DNA of 64,000 nt, taken from NCBI GenBank assembly GCA_032433765.1, contig JAVIAB010000092.1:103088564-103152563 (forward strand), given 5' to 3'. The position numbers and the translations under genes were made by a program. How positions within the stretch are numbered: the first letter of the stretch is position 1; each line of letters starts with the position of its first letter. The notes beneath the pieces are model-generated. The model was not told the DNA's origin, ran no database searches, and was given only the letters and a program-made list of their open reading frames with translations. Of this stretch, positions 53,960 through 64,000 are shown in pieces. Source of the stretch: Megaustenia siamemsis (lineage: Eukaryota; Mollusca; Gastropoda; Stylommatophora; Ariophantidae).

Positions 53960-54500
53960 CAGTGTGGTTGTGTTGGAGTAAAGGTACGAACAATGCCATT
54001 TACATCTTAAGATCTTTAGTAGAAAGAACCATAGAGGTGAAAACAGATCTATACCTATGTTTCATAGATTACACCAAGGCATTTGACAAAGTGAAGCACC
54101 AAGAAATAGTCACAATTTTAGAAGGCATAAACGTTGACAGCAAAGATCTAAGAATAATAAAGAAATGTACTGGCAAAAAGCAGCGGACATAAGAACTAGA
54201 AATCAACTGGGAATGTTTCAATAAATAAAACAGGTTGTTAGGCAATGTTATGTGCTGTCACCAGATTTGTTTAATATATATAGTAAGATTATTTTAAGAT
54301 TCATAAGGGGCATGTCTGGAATAACAATTAGGGGTCATAATATAAATAATCTAAAGTATGCTGATGATACAGTCTTAATCGATAAGAGCCAAAATGAGTT
54401 ACAAGAAATGTTAGACATTATAGTGAAAGAAAGCAAAGATAAAGGACTTAGACTTAATAACAAAAAGACAAAAGTAATGGCAACAAAGAAAAATACATAA
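53960..54500 (+). mobile_element. RTE-type LINE RT fragment
   Basis: [40 protein letters not shown], then a frameshift and NNLKYADDTVLIDKSQNELQ with YADD intact. Truncated at both ends. Confidence 0.85.
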
Positions 54501-55689
54501 CTGTAATGAACATTTCGTTGACTGGTAATTATTTAAATATTGTTCATGCTCTGATTTACTCGCGCTGTAATTGTATTGTTCTTGATAAGTCTAATCCGAT
54601 CTTTCTCTTTCTTCACCTCTCTAATTCTTTTCTAATCATGTTCTTCTTTCTCTACCGATCTTTTTCCATCTTCCCTATTTTTGTTCCATTCTCTCACTCC
54701 TTATCTTTTTCTCCAAACATCTCACTATTTTTACCTTTCTCTCTCTTCCATCCACTTTTCGCTCTCTCCTTTCCCGTCTGCCTAATTCACCTTCCCCCCC
54801 CACCCCCACCCCCACCCCCCCCCCCCTCGCTTCCTATCTTATCATTGTTTTCTGCCCATCTCACATTTAACGATCCGCAACAAAAGCATTCCACTCAACA
54901 AAATCTTTGTTTAAAATCGTATGCTAGGGTTTGTATGTGTGTAGTGATTTACGTGGAGGACCCCACGTGGATTCCGCAAGATATAAACTTGGCAGGAAAT
55001 AAATGTACCACAGCAAATAGTCAGAAATAGAGGATCTTCACCTTTAATCTTTCTCTACCCACTTTTATTTTTAATCGTTTAGATTCATATACTCAGTGGA
55101 TCGCACACAAAAACATAAATTGCCTCGATGATGTCGTCATATGTGTTTAATTTGACTGCTATTGTTCTTTTCAGTTATTATTTAAAAAGTTAAAGTAGAG
55201 TCCCATCAGGCGACGTTTTAAAGAGCTGTCTATTTCAGCTGTTGTATATCTGTATAATTGACATGTTTGTGGACACGATATTATGAAAGCTGGAGGCCAG
55301 CTTTGCATGAACATTCACAAGTGATCTCCTTTAGTCTATAGAGGCGAACCTTAAAGTCTGCGATATTCTTTGTTTGGAGTCTGACGATATTAGCAGTTTA
55401 ACAGATGAGAGCACCCACTCCCCCCCCCCCACCCCAGAAAGCCATTTCCATAAATTTAAAGCTAATTAACATGGAAAAATACGACTCAAACAATCAATTA
55501 ATTTTATTTGGATATGAAATTTTGGCAAAAGAAAAAAATCAACAATTATCAAACTATATAATTTCGGTTCTTTGGTTAGTAAGCCCGATAATTGGTGCTG
55601 AAATCTCTTGTGTCGAGTGTTACGACATATTTTTTCGAGTGCATTACATATACAAATGTAACGTTACAGGATAACTGCAGACTTCAAGT
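54501..55689. other. Pyrimidine-rich tract and unassigned sequence
   Basis: 54560-54840 is strongly CT-rich with long C runs (54796-54826) and yields a 174-codon chance frame. Another C run lies at 55420-55434. No gene seen. Confidence 0.55.
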
Positions 55690-56235
55690 TCTTTAGCAAA
55701 TTTACTTCCTCAAGCATACAGATAATATAGTATTGATAGCAGACAACAAACAAGATCTGCAAAATCTATTAGATTAAATTGTGACAGAAAGTGAATAAAA
55801 GGCCTGACCCTGAGCATAAATAAAAACTATGAAGATGTCAATGAAAGCGAACGCACAAGAATGTAGAGTAAAACTAAATGGGAAAATCCTGATCCCGGTG
55901 GCAGATGTACTGCATAAGTTAGAAGCAGAATAGGACAAGCAAAGACAGGATTCCGTTGAATGAAGAACATCCTATTAACAAATCATTATAAATTAATGTT
56001 AGAAAATGTGTCCTAAAGAGCTACATCGAACCTGTTCTACTATGGAAACGAGTCATAGACGAAAGTTAAGACAACACGAGGAACAATTGAGACAGTTGAG
56101 ACGTGGTTTATCAGAAAGAAGAATGCTACGAATTTCGTGGATAGCAAAACTTACAAATGAAGAATAGTGAAAACGAGCTGGAGAGCCAGAAATATCACCA
56201 AATCATAGGGAAGAGACAATCTATATTTATTAGAC
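55690..56235 (+). mobile_element. Heavily decayed RTE-type LINE fragment
   Basis: TDNIVLIADNKQDLQNLLD (catalytic box decayed), RSRIGQAKTGFR and YGNES in order among many stops. Confidence 0.65.
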
Positions 56236-56247
56236 ATTTGGTTATTT

Positions 56248-57073
56248 GGTTATGGAAGGCCCCGGTATCACTGCAAACGAATTGCAATCCATAACTGCTC
56301 AACCGCCCGTGCCAGCATAATCATCCGAATCTCATCTCCTAAACAAAGAATGGTAACTGTAGTCCCCATCATAGCAGTCTCAGCACACGCCAAAAGACAT
56401 AAGGCGAAACCGCGCAGAAAGTGAACACAGCCAACTTTTCCCTGTCATACGATATCATCATTCATCGAAAGCAATTGGAATATCGAAACATGATCAAAAC
56501 GGATGAGACACACAGCTCACGGTGTGCACAGAGCACTTAACTCAGTAGCTCCTGCAACAAGCCGGACTTGGAATATGAGGAAACTACAACAAGGAACACT
56601 TTTCATGCATAGCCTTCAATTGTTCCCGCCGCCTATCCACCATATAGCGGAAGTTCACGTCCTCGTGAAAATGATGATCGTCATATTTTAAAAACAAATG
56701 TAGAGCGCTTGATGATGTTAGGCCATCGTTGTTGCCACCAATTCCGAACATATAGACACACAGTTAGTCGTCAAATTATCACCGTCGCACATCAAACAAC
56801 CGACCGTAAGATTAGCGAACGGCCGGTCTAGAGTCTAGGGATATACGATGAACCATTATGATGACGTAGCACACAAAAAAAGTCGTACAAACACTTTCGC
56901 TCCCTTTCGATTTCTGATTACTCTAGTAAAAGCAGCATAAGACGAACAAAACATTGTGCAAATTCCGTAAGGAGATAAAACTGCGGCTGACGAAGTAGTT
57001 TACATTGATAAGTAACATGGAAATAACTTGCGTCAAGGAATTCCAACATCAACAACGGCCATGAACAGCACCA
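56248..57073 (+). mobile_element. 0.8-kb interspersed repeat, copy 3 (longest)
   Basis: Matches the inverted copy at 14960-15752 from GGTATCACTGCAAACGAATT to the end near ATGAACAGCACC. No protein frame is conserved in all three copies. Function unknown. Confidence 0.8.
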
Positions 57074-57279
57074 ATGTGACGTAAAGCGCAGATCAAGTCT
57101 AGACGTTGGAAGGTCGCATTCACAACACTTGATTTGTCAAAACTGGACTGTTGCCGGCGTACAACATCGCTTTAGCGGCGCAGATGTAATAAGAAGATCA
57201 TCACTTTTACTTTAACGCAGAAAAGTACAACGGAGAACCGAAATTAATTAGATTCCGAATGCACTTACTGCAGCGATCA

Positions 57280-57540
57280 AGAGAACGTGACCTAGATCCC
57301 ATCATCTTTACAACGGAAGTCTCATTAGACATTTCATGTAAAAAGAAGGCATTGAGAATATTATAACAACAATGAATGGAAAGAAGAGCAGAGAAAAACC
57401 AAGAGAAAAAATATTGAACAGCTTATCCAAATGGTATAATAAAAGATCACTGACAGATATAATGGCATTTGCAAAGGACCGTGTGATGTGGAAAGAGATG
57501 ATTGTGTATGCCAAACGGCATAGCACCTGATGATGGCGAG
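57280..57540 (+). mobile_element. RTE-type LINE 3' end
   Basis: GAGAATATTATAACAACAATG, AAGAGATGATTGTGTATGCC and GCATAGCACCTGATGATGG match the RTE 3' end at 40640-40885. Confidence 0.6.
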
Positions 57541-57899
57541 GATAAGTATTATATATGTGTATTTTTGCCTGTGGCTTCAGTTGAAAGTATTTCCCTATTT
57601 CTTTTGTAACTCTTCAAAGTGAAATCGTGCCTACAGTCGCTAACTTCCGTATCCTCCTTTCTTCTAAAAATTGCTTCTATCACACTCTGCCAGCACCTGC
57701 AATTATTCTACAAACAATCCCCAGCACTCTACCAGCATCTTCTAACCACACTTTACCAGGATAAAGGATTTACAATGTAGTCACATTCTTCCAGAACTTA
57801 ACTTTCCCAGCATCCAACCAGCGCCAACCAGATCTTTACCAGCACCCCCAGCACTGTACACAGTCCTTCCATCACTCTGCTAGCACCTTTCAGTACTTT

Positions 57900-58115
57900 A
57901 CTAACATCATTCCAGCACTCTACCGGTACTCTAAATGTACTCTACCAACATCCACCTATTACTCTACTGATAATTTAACAGCACTCTCCCGGTACTCTAA
58001 ATGTACTCTACCAACATCCACCTATTACTCTACTGATAATTTAACAGCACTCTACCGGTACTCTAAATGTACTCTACCAACATCCACCTACCACTCCACT
58101 GATAATTTAACAGCA
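57900..58115. repeat. 66-bp tandem repeat, about three copies, in a CTCTACCAGCA-rich tract
   Basis: The unit contains CCGGTACTCTAAATGTACTC then TACCAACATCCACCTA. The wider stretch 57650-58215 is a degenerate array of short ACTCTACCAGCACC-like words, so the 66-bp unit is a higher-order expansion within it. Confidence 0.85.
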
Positions 58116-58215
58116 CGCTAAGATCATCCTCCCAGAATTTTACCTGCACTCTGCCAGCACACTACCAACATCGTCCAAGCACTCTACTCACACGCTCCTA
58201 GTAGCCCTAAGCACA

Positions 58216-59164
58216 TTAAAAAAGCCCACCCAATACTCACACCCCCACCCTCTTCTCCAGTTATACTACGATCGCCTTCCAATGCATGTAATGCGGTGGA
58301 GTGCGTGTGTACAATCATGCCCTCATCATACAATCACAGAGAATGGTGCATCAAGTGTTTTCAAAATATTACGACACACATGTCACAAGAATGACGGGTC
58401 GAGCTATGTTGGTACACACTAGAAGTTAAATAGCTCACAGATCGATTAAACGGCTCCACATTATTGATCAGGTAACGACAGCAATCTACTGATTTTTTTT
58501 CATTTTTTTAAAACAAAATATAAAAAATGGCGAAACTTTGGGGCAGGTACTCTAAAACTACCGAAGCTAATGAGAGTTGTCCTTCATGTCAATCAAAACC
58601 ATTTTCATTGAGTTGTATAGTGTGTATTATTCTGTTAATGTGTTCAATATATGGCAGAGTCATCAACACTATTTCAACTCATCGTAAAGCGTAGTTTTTT
58701 CCCATTTACTTCTGTAAACGGCTAATATCCACGTTATCAATGCTTTCTGCCTGTCTAATATTGATTGTGTACTCTCTTTCTCATGTTGCTCGATCTTATT
58801 CTGTTGAATGTCTTTGTAGGTTTCAAAGCAGTGCCCAGCTTGCAATAATTTCATGTTGTCTTCCTGACCAATGATACGATTATCGTCATCGTTTATTCAA
58901 CTCTCTTATTGTCGATATATGTTTTTTTTCTCTTTCCATGCATTCCATTTTTAACTCTCTTATTATGCCATCCTATTCCATACGTTTCCAGGAAACAAAC
59001 ATTTACAGATCAAAGAAACAAAGAGCAAATTGTCAAAACTTTGGTCATTGCTATGAAGATATAATATTCTCTATAAATTTATCCTACTCCCCTTCCTCGT
59101 CATGTCTTTTTTTTACCTCCTGAAAAAGAAAGAAAACAAGAAATAATAAAAATACAATCGAAGT
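58216..59164. other. Intergenic, unassigned
   Basis: No recognised gene or element; the short frames on both strands lack known motifs. Confidence 0.5.
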
Positions 59165-59390
59165 TGCTTAATACGGCTGGATTGAAACAATTGAAGAAAT
59201 CGTTTCTGAAGAGAAACTAAATGTGACACTGCAAGTCATCGCCAAACGCAACACGAATATTAGATCAACGGGCCAACCACGAAAAAGATGGAATGGTGGA
59301 ATATTAGAACAGTAGGAAACAACAGCGGAAAGCAAACAGAAGAGCTAAAGACCTCAAACGATATAATCTCCCTTAGACACCGTAATGCAT
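59165..59390 (+). mobile_element. LINE C-terminal remnant
   Basis: GCCAACCACGAAAAAGATGG and TATAATCTCCCTTAGACACC resemble 34040-34150. Short and decayed. Confidence 0.5.
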
Positions 59391-60524
59391 TTCTTCTTCT
59401 AGATATCAATATTAAGTTGGAAGAAAACATTGGTCATCTCAAGGTGATGACGTCTATGTACAACATGTTCTGGTAGGGTACCGATGATGGCCGCAAGAGC
59501 TTTCTCTGTTCATCATATGTTAGGAATAATTGTGACAAATGTTCAGCAGTCATTTTGTCTGTGTCAGTCACGTGTCACATTTGTTAGAGATACCTGTCTC
59601 TGTCAGTAAGAGAAAAAATGTGTCTGAAGAGATGATCGAGTCGCAAAAAGCAATTATTTGAGAAAATCGTAACAAAAACAAAGAGAGTAGGGCCAATACC
59701 ACGTTGGCGGGGATCAAACGAGATGATGAGGCTAAATCAGGCAGATAGCATCTCACGAACTAAGAGATGTTTGAGAACGGAAAGAGTTTGTAGCACTGCT
59801 ACAAGTAACTGTAACTGATTTCTTCTATAGTCAGCCATCTGTGGGAAGAAGGAAGCGTCACAACAAGAAGAAATCATTCACAAACTACACTCGTGCCATG
59901 CGCTCAATTAAGTCCTGCAGCGTATTTCTGACAAGATCATGCCGTATTTTAATATGAGCTCTGTGTGACTGACCAACCTATGAAAATGAGTACCAGAGAT
60001 CCTCACTGGGGATAGGTTAACATGGTGTGATACAGATCATGTCACACAAAGAACCATGGGAAAAATCTGGACACTACACCTGTGGTGCGATGCATACTCT
60101 CAGGTCACGATTACCTCTGTGTATCTAAACTCTCAAGTGGTCACCAGGATTTTTTCCTCTGATAAATGGAGATTGTTTTTAAATACATACGTTTTTTTTT
60201 TACAGGATAAATCATTGTGAATTTTGTTGATGCACTTTTTTGCCCACAAAAAAGTAGGTTACTATAAAAGCTGGTCTAGACTTGATACAGGTTGGGAAAT
60301 CGTGAGTGTTTGATGAAAAACAAACACGCGCGCGCGCAAACACACACGCATACACACACGCACACATATATACACAAAAGAAAAGAAAAAGATTCATAGC
60401 AAGATAATGTTGAACATCTGTATCCAAAAATGCTTCGATGTTTAAGAAAAAAGTAATGGCACTTTCATCAATCTCTCTAAGTGCTCTACTCTGGACGGGA
60501 TGAGATTTGTTAGAGTTTATACTT
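59391..60524. other. Intergenic, unassigned
   Basis: Includes a CG/CA dinucleotide tract at 60326-60375. No gene seen. Confidence 0.5.
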
Positions 60525-61075
60525 GAACAATGTACAACTGAAATAAACAAAAGAATTGGAATGGCAAAAAGTAATTTTAATGCCATGAAAAATATACTTA
60601 CATCCAAACAAATAAAACCAGGGCTAAAACTAAGAATAGCAAAATGTTACATCTTCTCAATATTCCTATATGGTGCAGAAACATGATCATTAGACAAGAA
60701 AACAGAACAGAGAATTGAAGCCTTTGAAATGTGGATATATAGAAGAATAGGTAGAATTGGATGGAAAGAAAAGAGAACAAATGATGAAGTTTTAAAACAA
60801 CTAAAAATTAAAAGAGAACTACTAAACACAATTAGAAAAAGACAAATGAAATTTTTGGGTCATGTTAAAAGACACACCAGCCTACTAAAAGTATTATTGG
60901 AAGGGGAAATACAGGGTAATAGAGGCAGAGGTAGACCAAGACTAACATAGACGAGTAACATCAAAAGATGGACAAGTCAGCCTATAACAACCTGCATCAT
61001 CAAGCAAGATATACAGCGGGATGGCGCTCCATGGTAGCCAACCTTCGATGCAGAGACGGCCCTCGATGATGATAC
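60525..61075 (+). mobile_element. 5'-truncated RTE-type LINE 3' end
   Basis: CTTEINKRIGMAKSNFNAM, AKCYIFSIFLYGAET, FEMWIYRRIGRIGWKEKRTN and RGRGRPRLT nearly match 6830-7260. A TGG-to-TGA stop follows GAET. It ends CCTCGATGATGAT. Confidence 0.87.
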
Positions 61076-61094
61076 TAGGAAACCTAGCGTCTGG

Positions 61095-61385
61095 GTGATC
61101 TTGAGTTAAGACGTTGGCCTCTTGACAAGTAGGTCCCAGGTTCGAATCACGGCAACTATGTGGACATTTTTCCATTCGAATCCGTGATCTCCTTGTGACT
61201 TTACCCTCCCCTCGGTTTCTGGGAGTGAAATCTAGCCCTCACGGATAATGGAAAGAGGACCAGTGTGCATGTTAAATAGCCCTTTGCTGTTAAACGTCGA
61301 AATAGAGCGGGTCAAATGGCCTCTGCATATTGAAGAAATTGTCAGAAACCTACCTGAATTGAATTAAGGCCGTGCCACGGAGTTC
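61095..61385 (+). mobile_element. tRNA-like SINE family D
   Basis: CCAGGTTCGAATCACGG gives a B box; a weak A box precedes it (TTGAGTTAAGACGTTGG). It follows an RTE 3' end directly. A diverged piece lies at 17010-17095 in PRDX3 intron 3. Confidence 0.6.
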
Positions 61386-61664
61386 GTGCATGTTGGTCAG
61401 AGTTATTTTCAGACGTTCTCTGGATTTAAAAAAAAAATATGAGAGTACTTATGGATGTGTGTCTGGAGTGCGGTGATGATGATCTTTAACATAACATAAC
61501 ATAACATAAAAACTAGGAAAACTTGTAGACATTCTTCTTTAATTTGCTATTTTCCCCCTACCTGTTGACCCTCAAAGAAACATTATCTTTGTTCAGTTAT
61601 CTTCTCAATCCCCTAGGCTATATTATGACATGTTCTGTCACTCTTTTGTTCAGTGCGACCACTT

Positions 61665-61858
61665 TCATTGATTGCTCCATGGCATTGTTCTATGTCACAT
61701 TGTGACAACTGGCTAAATAACACTTTCATTGATTGCTGCTGGCATTGTTCTATGTCACATTGTGACAACTGGCTAAATAACACTTTCATTGATTGCTGCT
61801 GGCATTGTTCTATGTCACATTGTGACAACTGACTAAACAACATTTTCATTTACTGCTA
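61665..61858. repeat. 60-bp tandem repeat, about three copies
   Basis: The unit contains GGCATTGTTCTATGTCACAT and TGTGACAACTGGCTAAATAA. Two units are identical and the third differs slightly. Because 60 is divisible by three, the - strand shows an open frame with a 20-residue repeat, which I take as a by-product. Confidence 0.9.
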
Positions 61859-62379
61859 AGGTCAAGAAGATCGCCAGTAACGTGGTGGTTAGCGAGTTGA
61901 CGAACATAAAACGCTGATAAGATACCAGTGTTCCTGTTATGTTTGAATATGGCCTCGGAGTTTCCCAACAGATATGTATTCTTGATTTTATCATCTGGTT
62001 GAGGCGCTGGGTTGACGATAGAGTGATAGTAGATTCAGTTCCAGTTTGACCTCAACAAGTAGACTGAGAAACTTGAGTCAGGCCTCGCTAGTTGGGGAAG
62101 AAATTGACAACGAGTAAAAGAGCATTGGCTCTCGTGCCGCTGCAAATGTCGTGGCGTAGCAGAATAAAATGTTGACATTTTGTTTAACGGGTCGTGCCTT
62201 TAATATTAAGAATGTCACCACATTTTGTTTCTTGTTCAACTATTATGTCTTTCAAGTCGTATATGCCTATCTTCTCACACACATTTTTCACCTGGTCACG
62301 TTGTTCTGTTGCTTATTTATTCATTCACTTTTCTCTCGGGCCGAAGCGGAAGTCTTAGTTCTCCTTGATTGACGATTTG

Positions 62380-62775
62380 AGGGTAGTTTTTGTCATTCTT
62401 GCTTGTTTCTTAGTCCCATGGTTGAGCCTATCCTAGTAATCGTTTTGCGTATCGATTCTCTGTGCTTGCCTTGTTTTCCAGATGGTTTCCACATAAATAC
62501 TTTGTAGAGAAGTATTTCTTCACTGATTCTCAACACATGACCGGTGTATTTCCAGCACCTTCATTTTTTATTATAAAGCTGGACACTTGTTCTTGTTTAG
62601 ATTCGTCTCTTATCTGCCTATCTGTTCGTTTTAAATGTATTCTTTCCAGCTTATGTTTGAGATCCTACGAAAGCCATTTGTTTTCAAAGGCATTTAATTT
62701 CCTGTCCAAAGTCTTGGTGGATTCCCAACTTTCGCATTCATACGCTAGCACTGGGAGGTGTAAACAATCCAATTT
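62380..62775 (-). mobile_element. Probable LINE RT C-terminal remnant
   Basis: The - strand reads VLAYECESWESTKTLDRKLN and AFENKWLS, like the YGxESW box of LINE RTs. The 142-codon + strand frame over it is antisense noise. Confidence 0.5.
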
Positions 62776-62895
62776 TTGTTCGTTTACTGAGAACTTTGGA
62801 TATGTTTTGCGAATAAGAATATTTAATTTTTATTTCGTTTTTCTTTCTTGTATCTTTTGTCTCTCCTTCACTGTTGCACTGAAACAATAAAAAAT

Positions 62896-62968
62896 GTATG
62901 TGAAATTAGCAACTAATATGAAAATAGCAACTAATATGAAATTAGCAACTAATATGAAATTAGCAAGA
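62896..62968. repeat. 19-bp tandem repeat, about four copies
   Basis: The unit is ATGAAATTAGCAACTAAT, with one copy carrying AAAATAG in place of AAATTAG. Confidence 0.85.
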
Positions 62969-63009
62969 AGATCTGGTTGAGCATATTTTCATAGACACAG
63001 GCAAATAAT

Positions 63010-63125
63010 GAAAGAATCCCGTCACGTCACGTGATGGTCAAGAAGGGAGAGGGTGTTAGTGCTTGTAATTTGTAAAGACGTTCAGCAAATTATTCAGCGG
63101 TCAGTATTACGTCTGTGCCATATAG
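63010..63125 (-). mobile_element. Diverged SINE family A fragment
   Basis: CCCGTCACGTCACGTGATGG, GTGTTAGTGCTTGTAATTTG and GCGGTCAGTATTACGTCTGT follow the block order of the family A tail. Confidence 0.65.
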
Positions 63126-63241
63126 GCACAAATGAAACAGTAAAATGATGTGTCAAACCTTCGCAGATGTGTCATAAGATGGATAGTCTGATATTACAAC
63201 ACCTACCACACAATAAAAGTATAATACCACACTCACACTTT

Positions 63242-63281
<40 letters not shown>

Positions 63282-64000
63282 TTCAAACGTGCACGATGAG
63301 ACACAACGTTACAGACATTTGCCAATCAGTCGTATGTTTATTAGAGTTCCTATTTTGTCTTTTGTTTAATGTATACACTTCGTTTTCTATTCAAGATTAG
63401 TGTTCCTTTATACACTGTGCCTTGCTCATTTCTATGTCAGGTTTTTTCTGATTTTCTTGGTAAATTATTTGCGACACGTCTATCATAGACTCTCATGAGC
63501 CATTTTGTTTCTTTCCTGTTTACTGCTTTATTGTTTTAGCTCAGGGTCTTTATTTTCATTTAATTAAAAAAAAATATATGCTCTTTTCTCTGTTGTCTGT
63601 AGTGTTTCGAGACAAATCTTATGTCTAAACACATATAGTAATCCCAAACACGTGCCACTATTATTTCTGTACATAGATTAGACACTCCCCCCCCACACAC
63701 ACACACAAACCCCACATACTACTGGTTGACATCTTTGGCAGTCAAAATTTCCCAATACTGTTGACTTTATAGTAACGCCTTCTGCTGTCTTTTACAATGA
63801 GCATCTACTATTTCTTCTAACTCAGACTATGGTTATCTTTCCTATGTTATTCCTGCCTGTCTCTTTCCACTAATTCCAACTTCTTTTTGTCTGATTCGTA
63901 ATCTTTGGAGATCTCACACAGAAGTCCATAGTACAGCAGGGATGGTACTTCTATGAGCACCTGTTGAGCGATGTAATTACCAATGTCCATCCGTTTGCCT
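63126..64000. other. Window end, unassigned
   Basis: CT microsatellite at 63245-63280 and a C/CACA tract near 63685-63705; otherwise AT/T-rich with no recognised gene. Confidence 0.5.

Noticed and set aside
54506..55030. 174-codon Phe/Ser/Pro-rich frame
   Set aside because: Caused by a CT- and C-rich low-complexity tract; no domain or splice signal.
62462..62890. 142-codon + strand open frame
   Set aside because: Antisense to a LINE remnant.

Overview
The window is eukaryotic, repeat-rich, AT-biased animal DNA, most likely from a mollusc and plausibly a heterobranch or freshwater gastropod. That placement is inference. It rests on an intron-rich peroxiredoxin gene, an EGF/fucolectin-type receptor pseudogene of the kind abundant in snails, many RTE-type LINEs with GAT-rich tails, and several tRNA-derived SINE families. 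There are no operons, ribosome binding sites or other bacterial features.

The one host gene that reads as intact is a mitochondrial-type typical 2-Cys peroxiredoxin (PRDX3-like) on the + strand, from 10259 to 34842. Seven exons join with consistent phases into 708 nt (235 aa plus stop). They include a 70-nt exon 2 at 15842-15911 that completes the presequence. The protein has the PxxxTxxC active site (Cys88), catalytic Arg128, the GGLG and YF motifs of the hyperoxidation-sensitive class, and resolving Cys209. An unusual extra cysteine sits at residue 205.

Region by region. 1-10 kb is almost solid retroelement: an RTE fragment (-), a decayed Jockey/I-like LINE with RNase H, a near-complete but dead RTE LINE (about 4215-7340), another LINE fragment, and SINEs. 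Intron 1 (10.3-15.8 kb) holds a hAT-like non-autonomous element with 8-bp target duplications, a Tc1/mariner-type MITE with arms of about 105 bp, and a 0.8-kb retroposon-like repeat ending 75 bp before exon 2. Intron 3 (16.9-23.7 kb) holds a LINE on the - strand interrupted at its reverse-transcriptase catalytic box by a complete Merlin DNA transposon. The Merlin has an intact 327-aa transposase and is itself interrupted by a SINE. Introns 4 and 5 hold LINE pieces. Intron 6 (28.6-34.8 kb) holds a minisatellite split by a foldback element, an antisense intronless EGF/fucolectin-type receptor pseudogene broken by two in-frame stops, and a 34-bp tandem array.

Downstream of the gene (35-64 kb) no convincing host gene was found. 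This part holds a decayed Tc1/mariner transposon with TIRs and TA duplications (37074-38861), a second MITE (48054-48745), about a dozen LINE fragments, SINEs including a full-length copy with 12-bp target duplications (49567-49819), and minisatellites and microsatellites. The interest of the window lies in the layered mobile-element insertions and in the peroxiredoxin gene that tolerates them.
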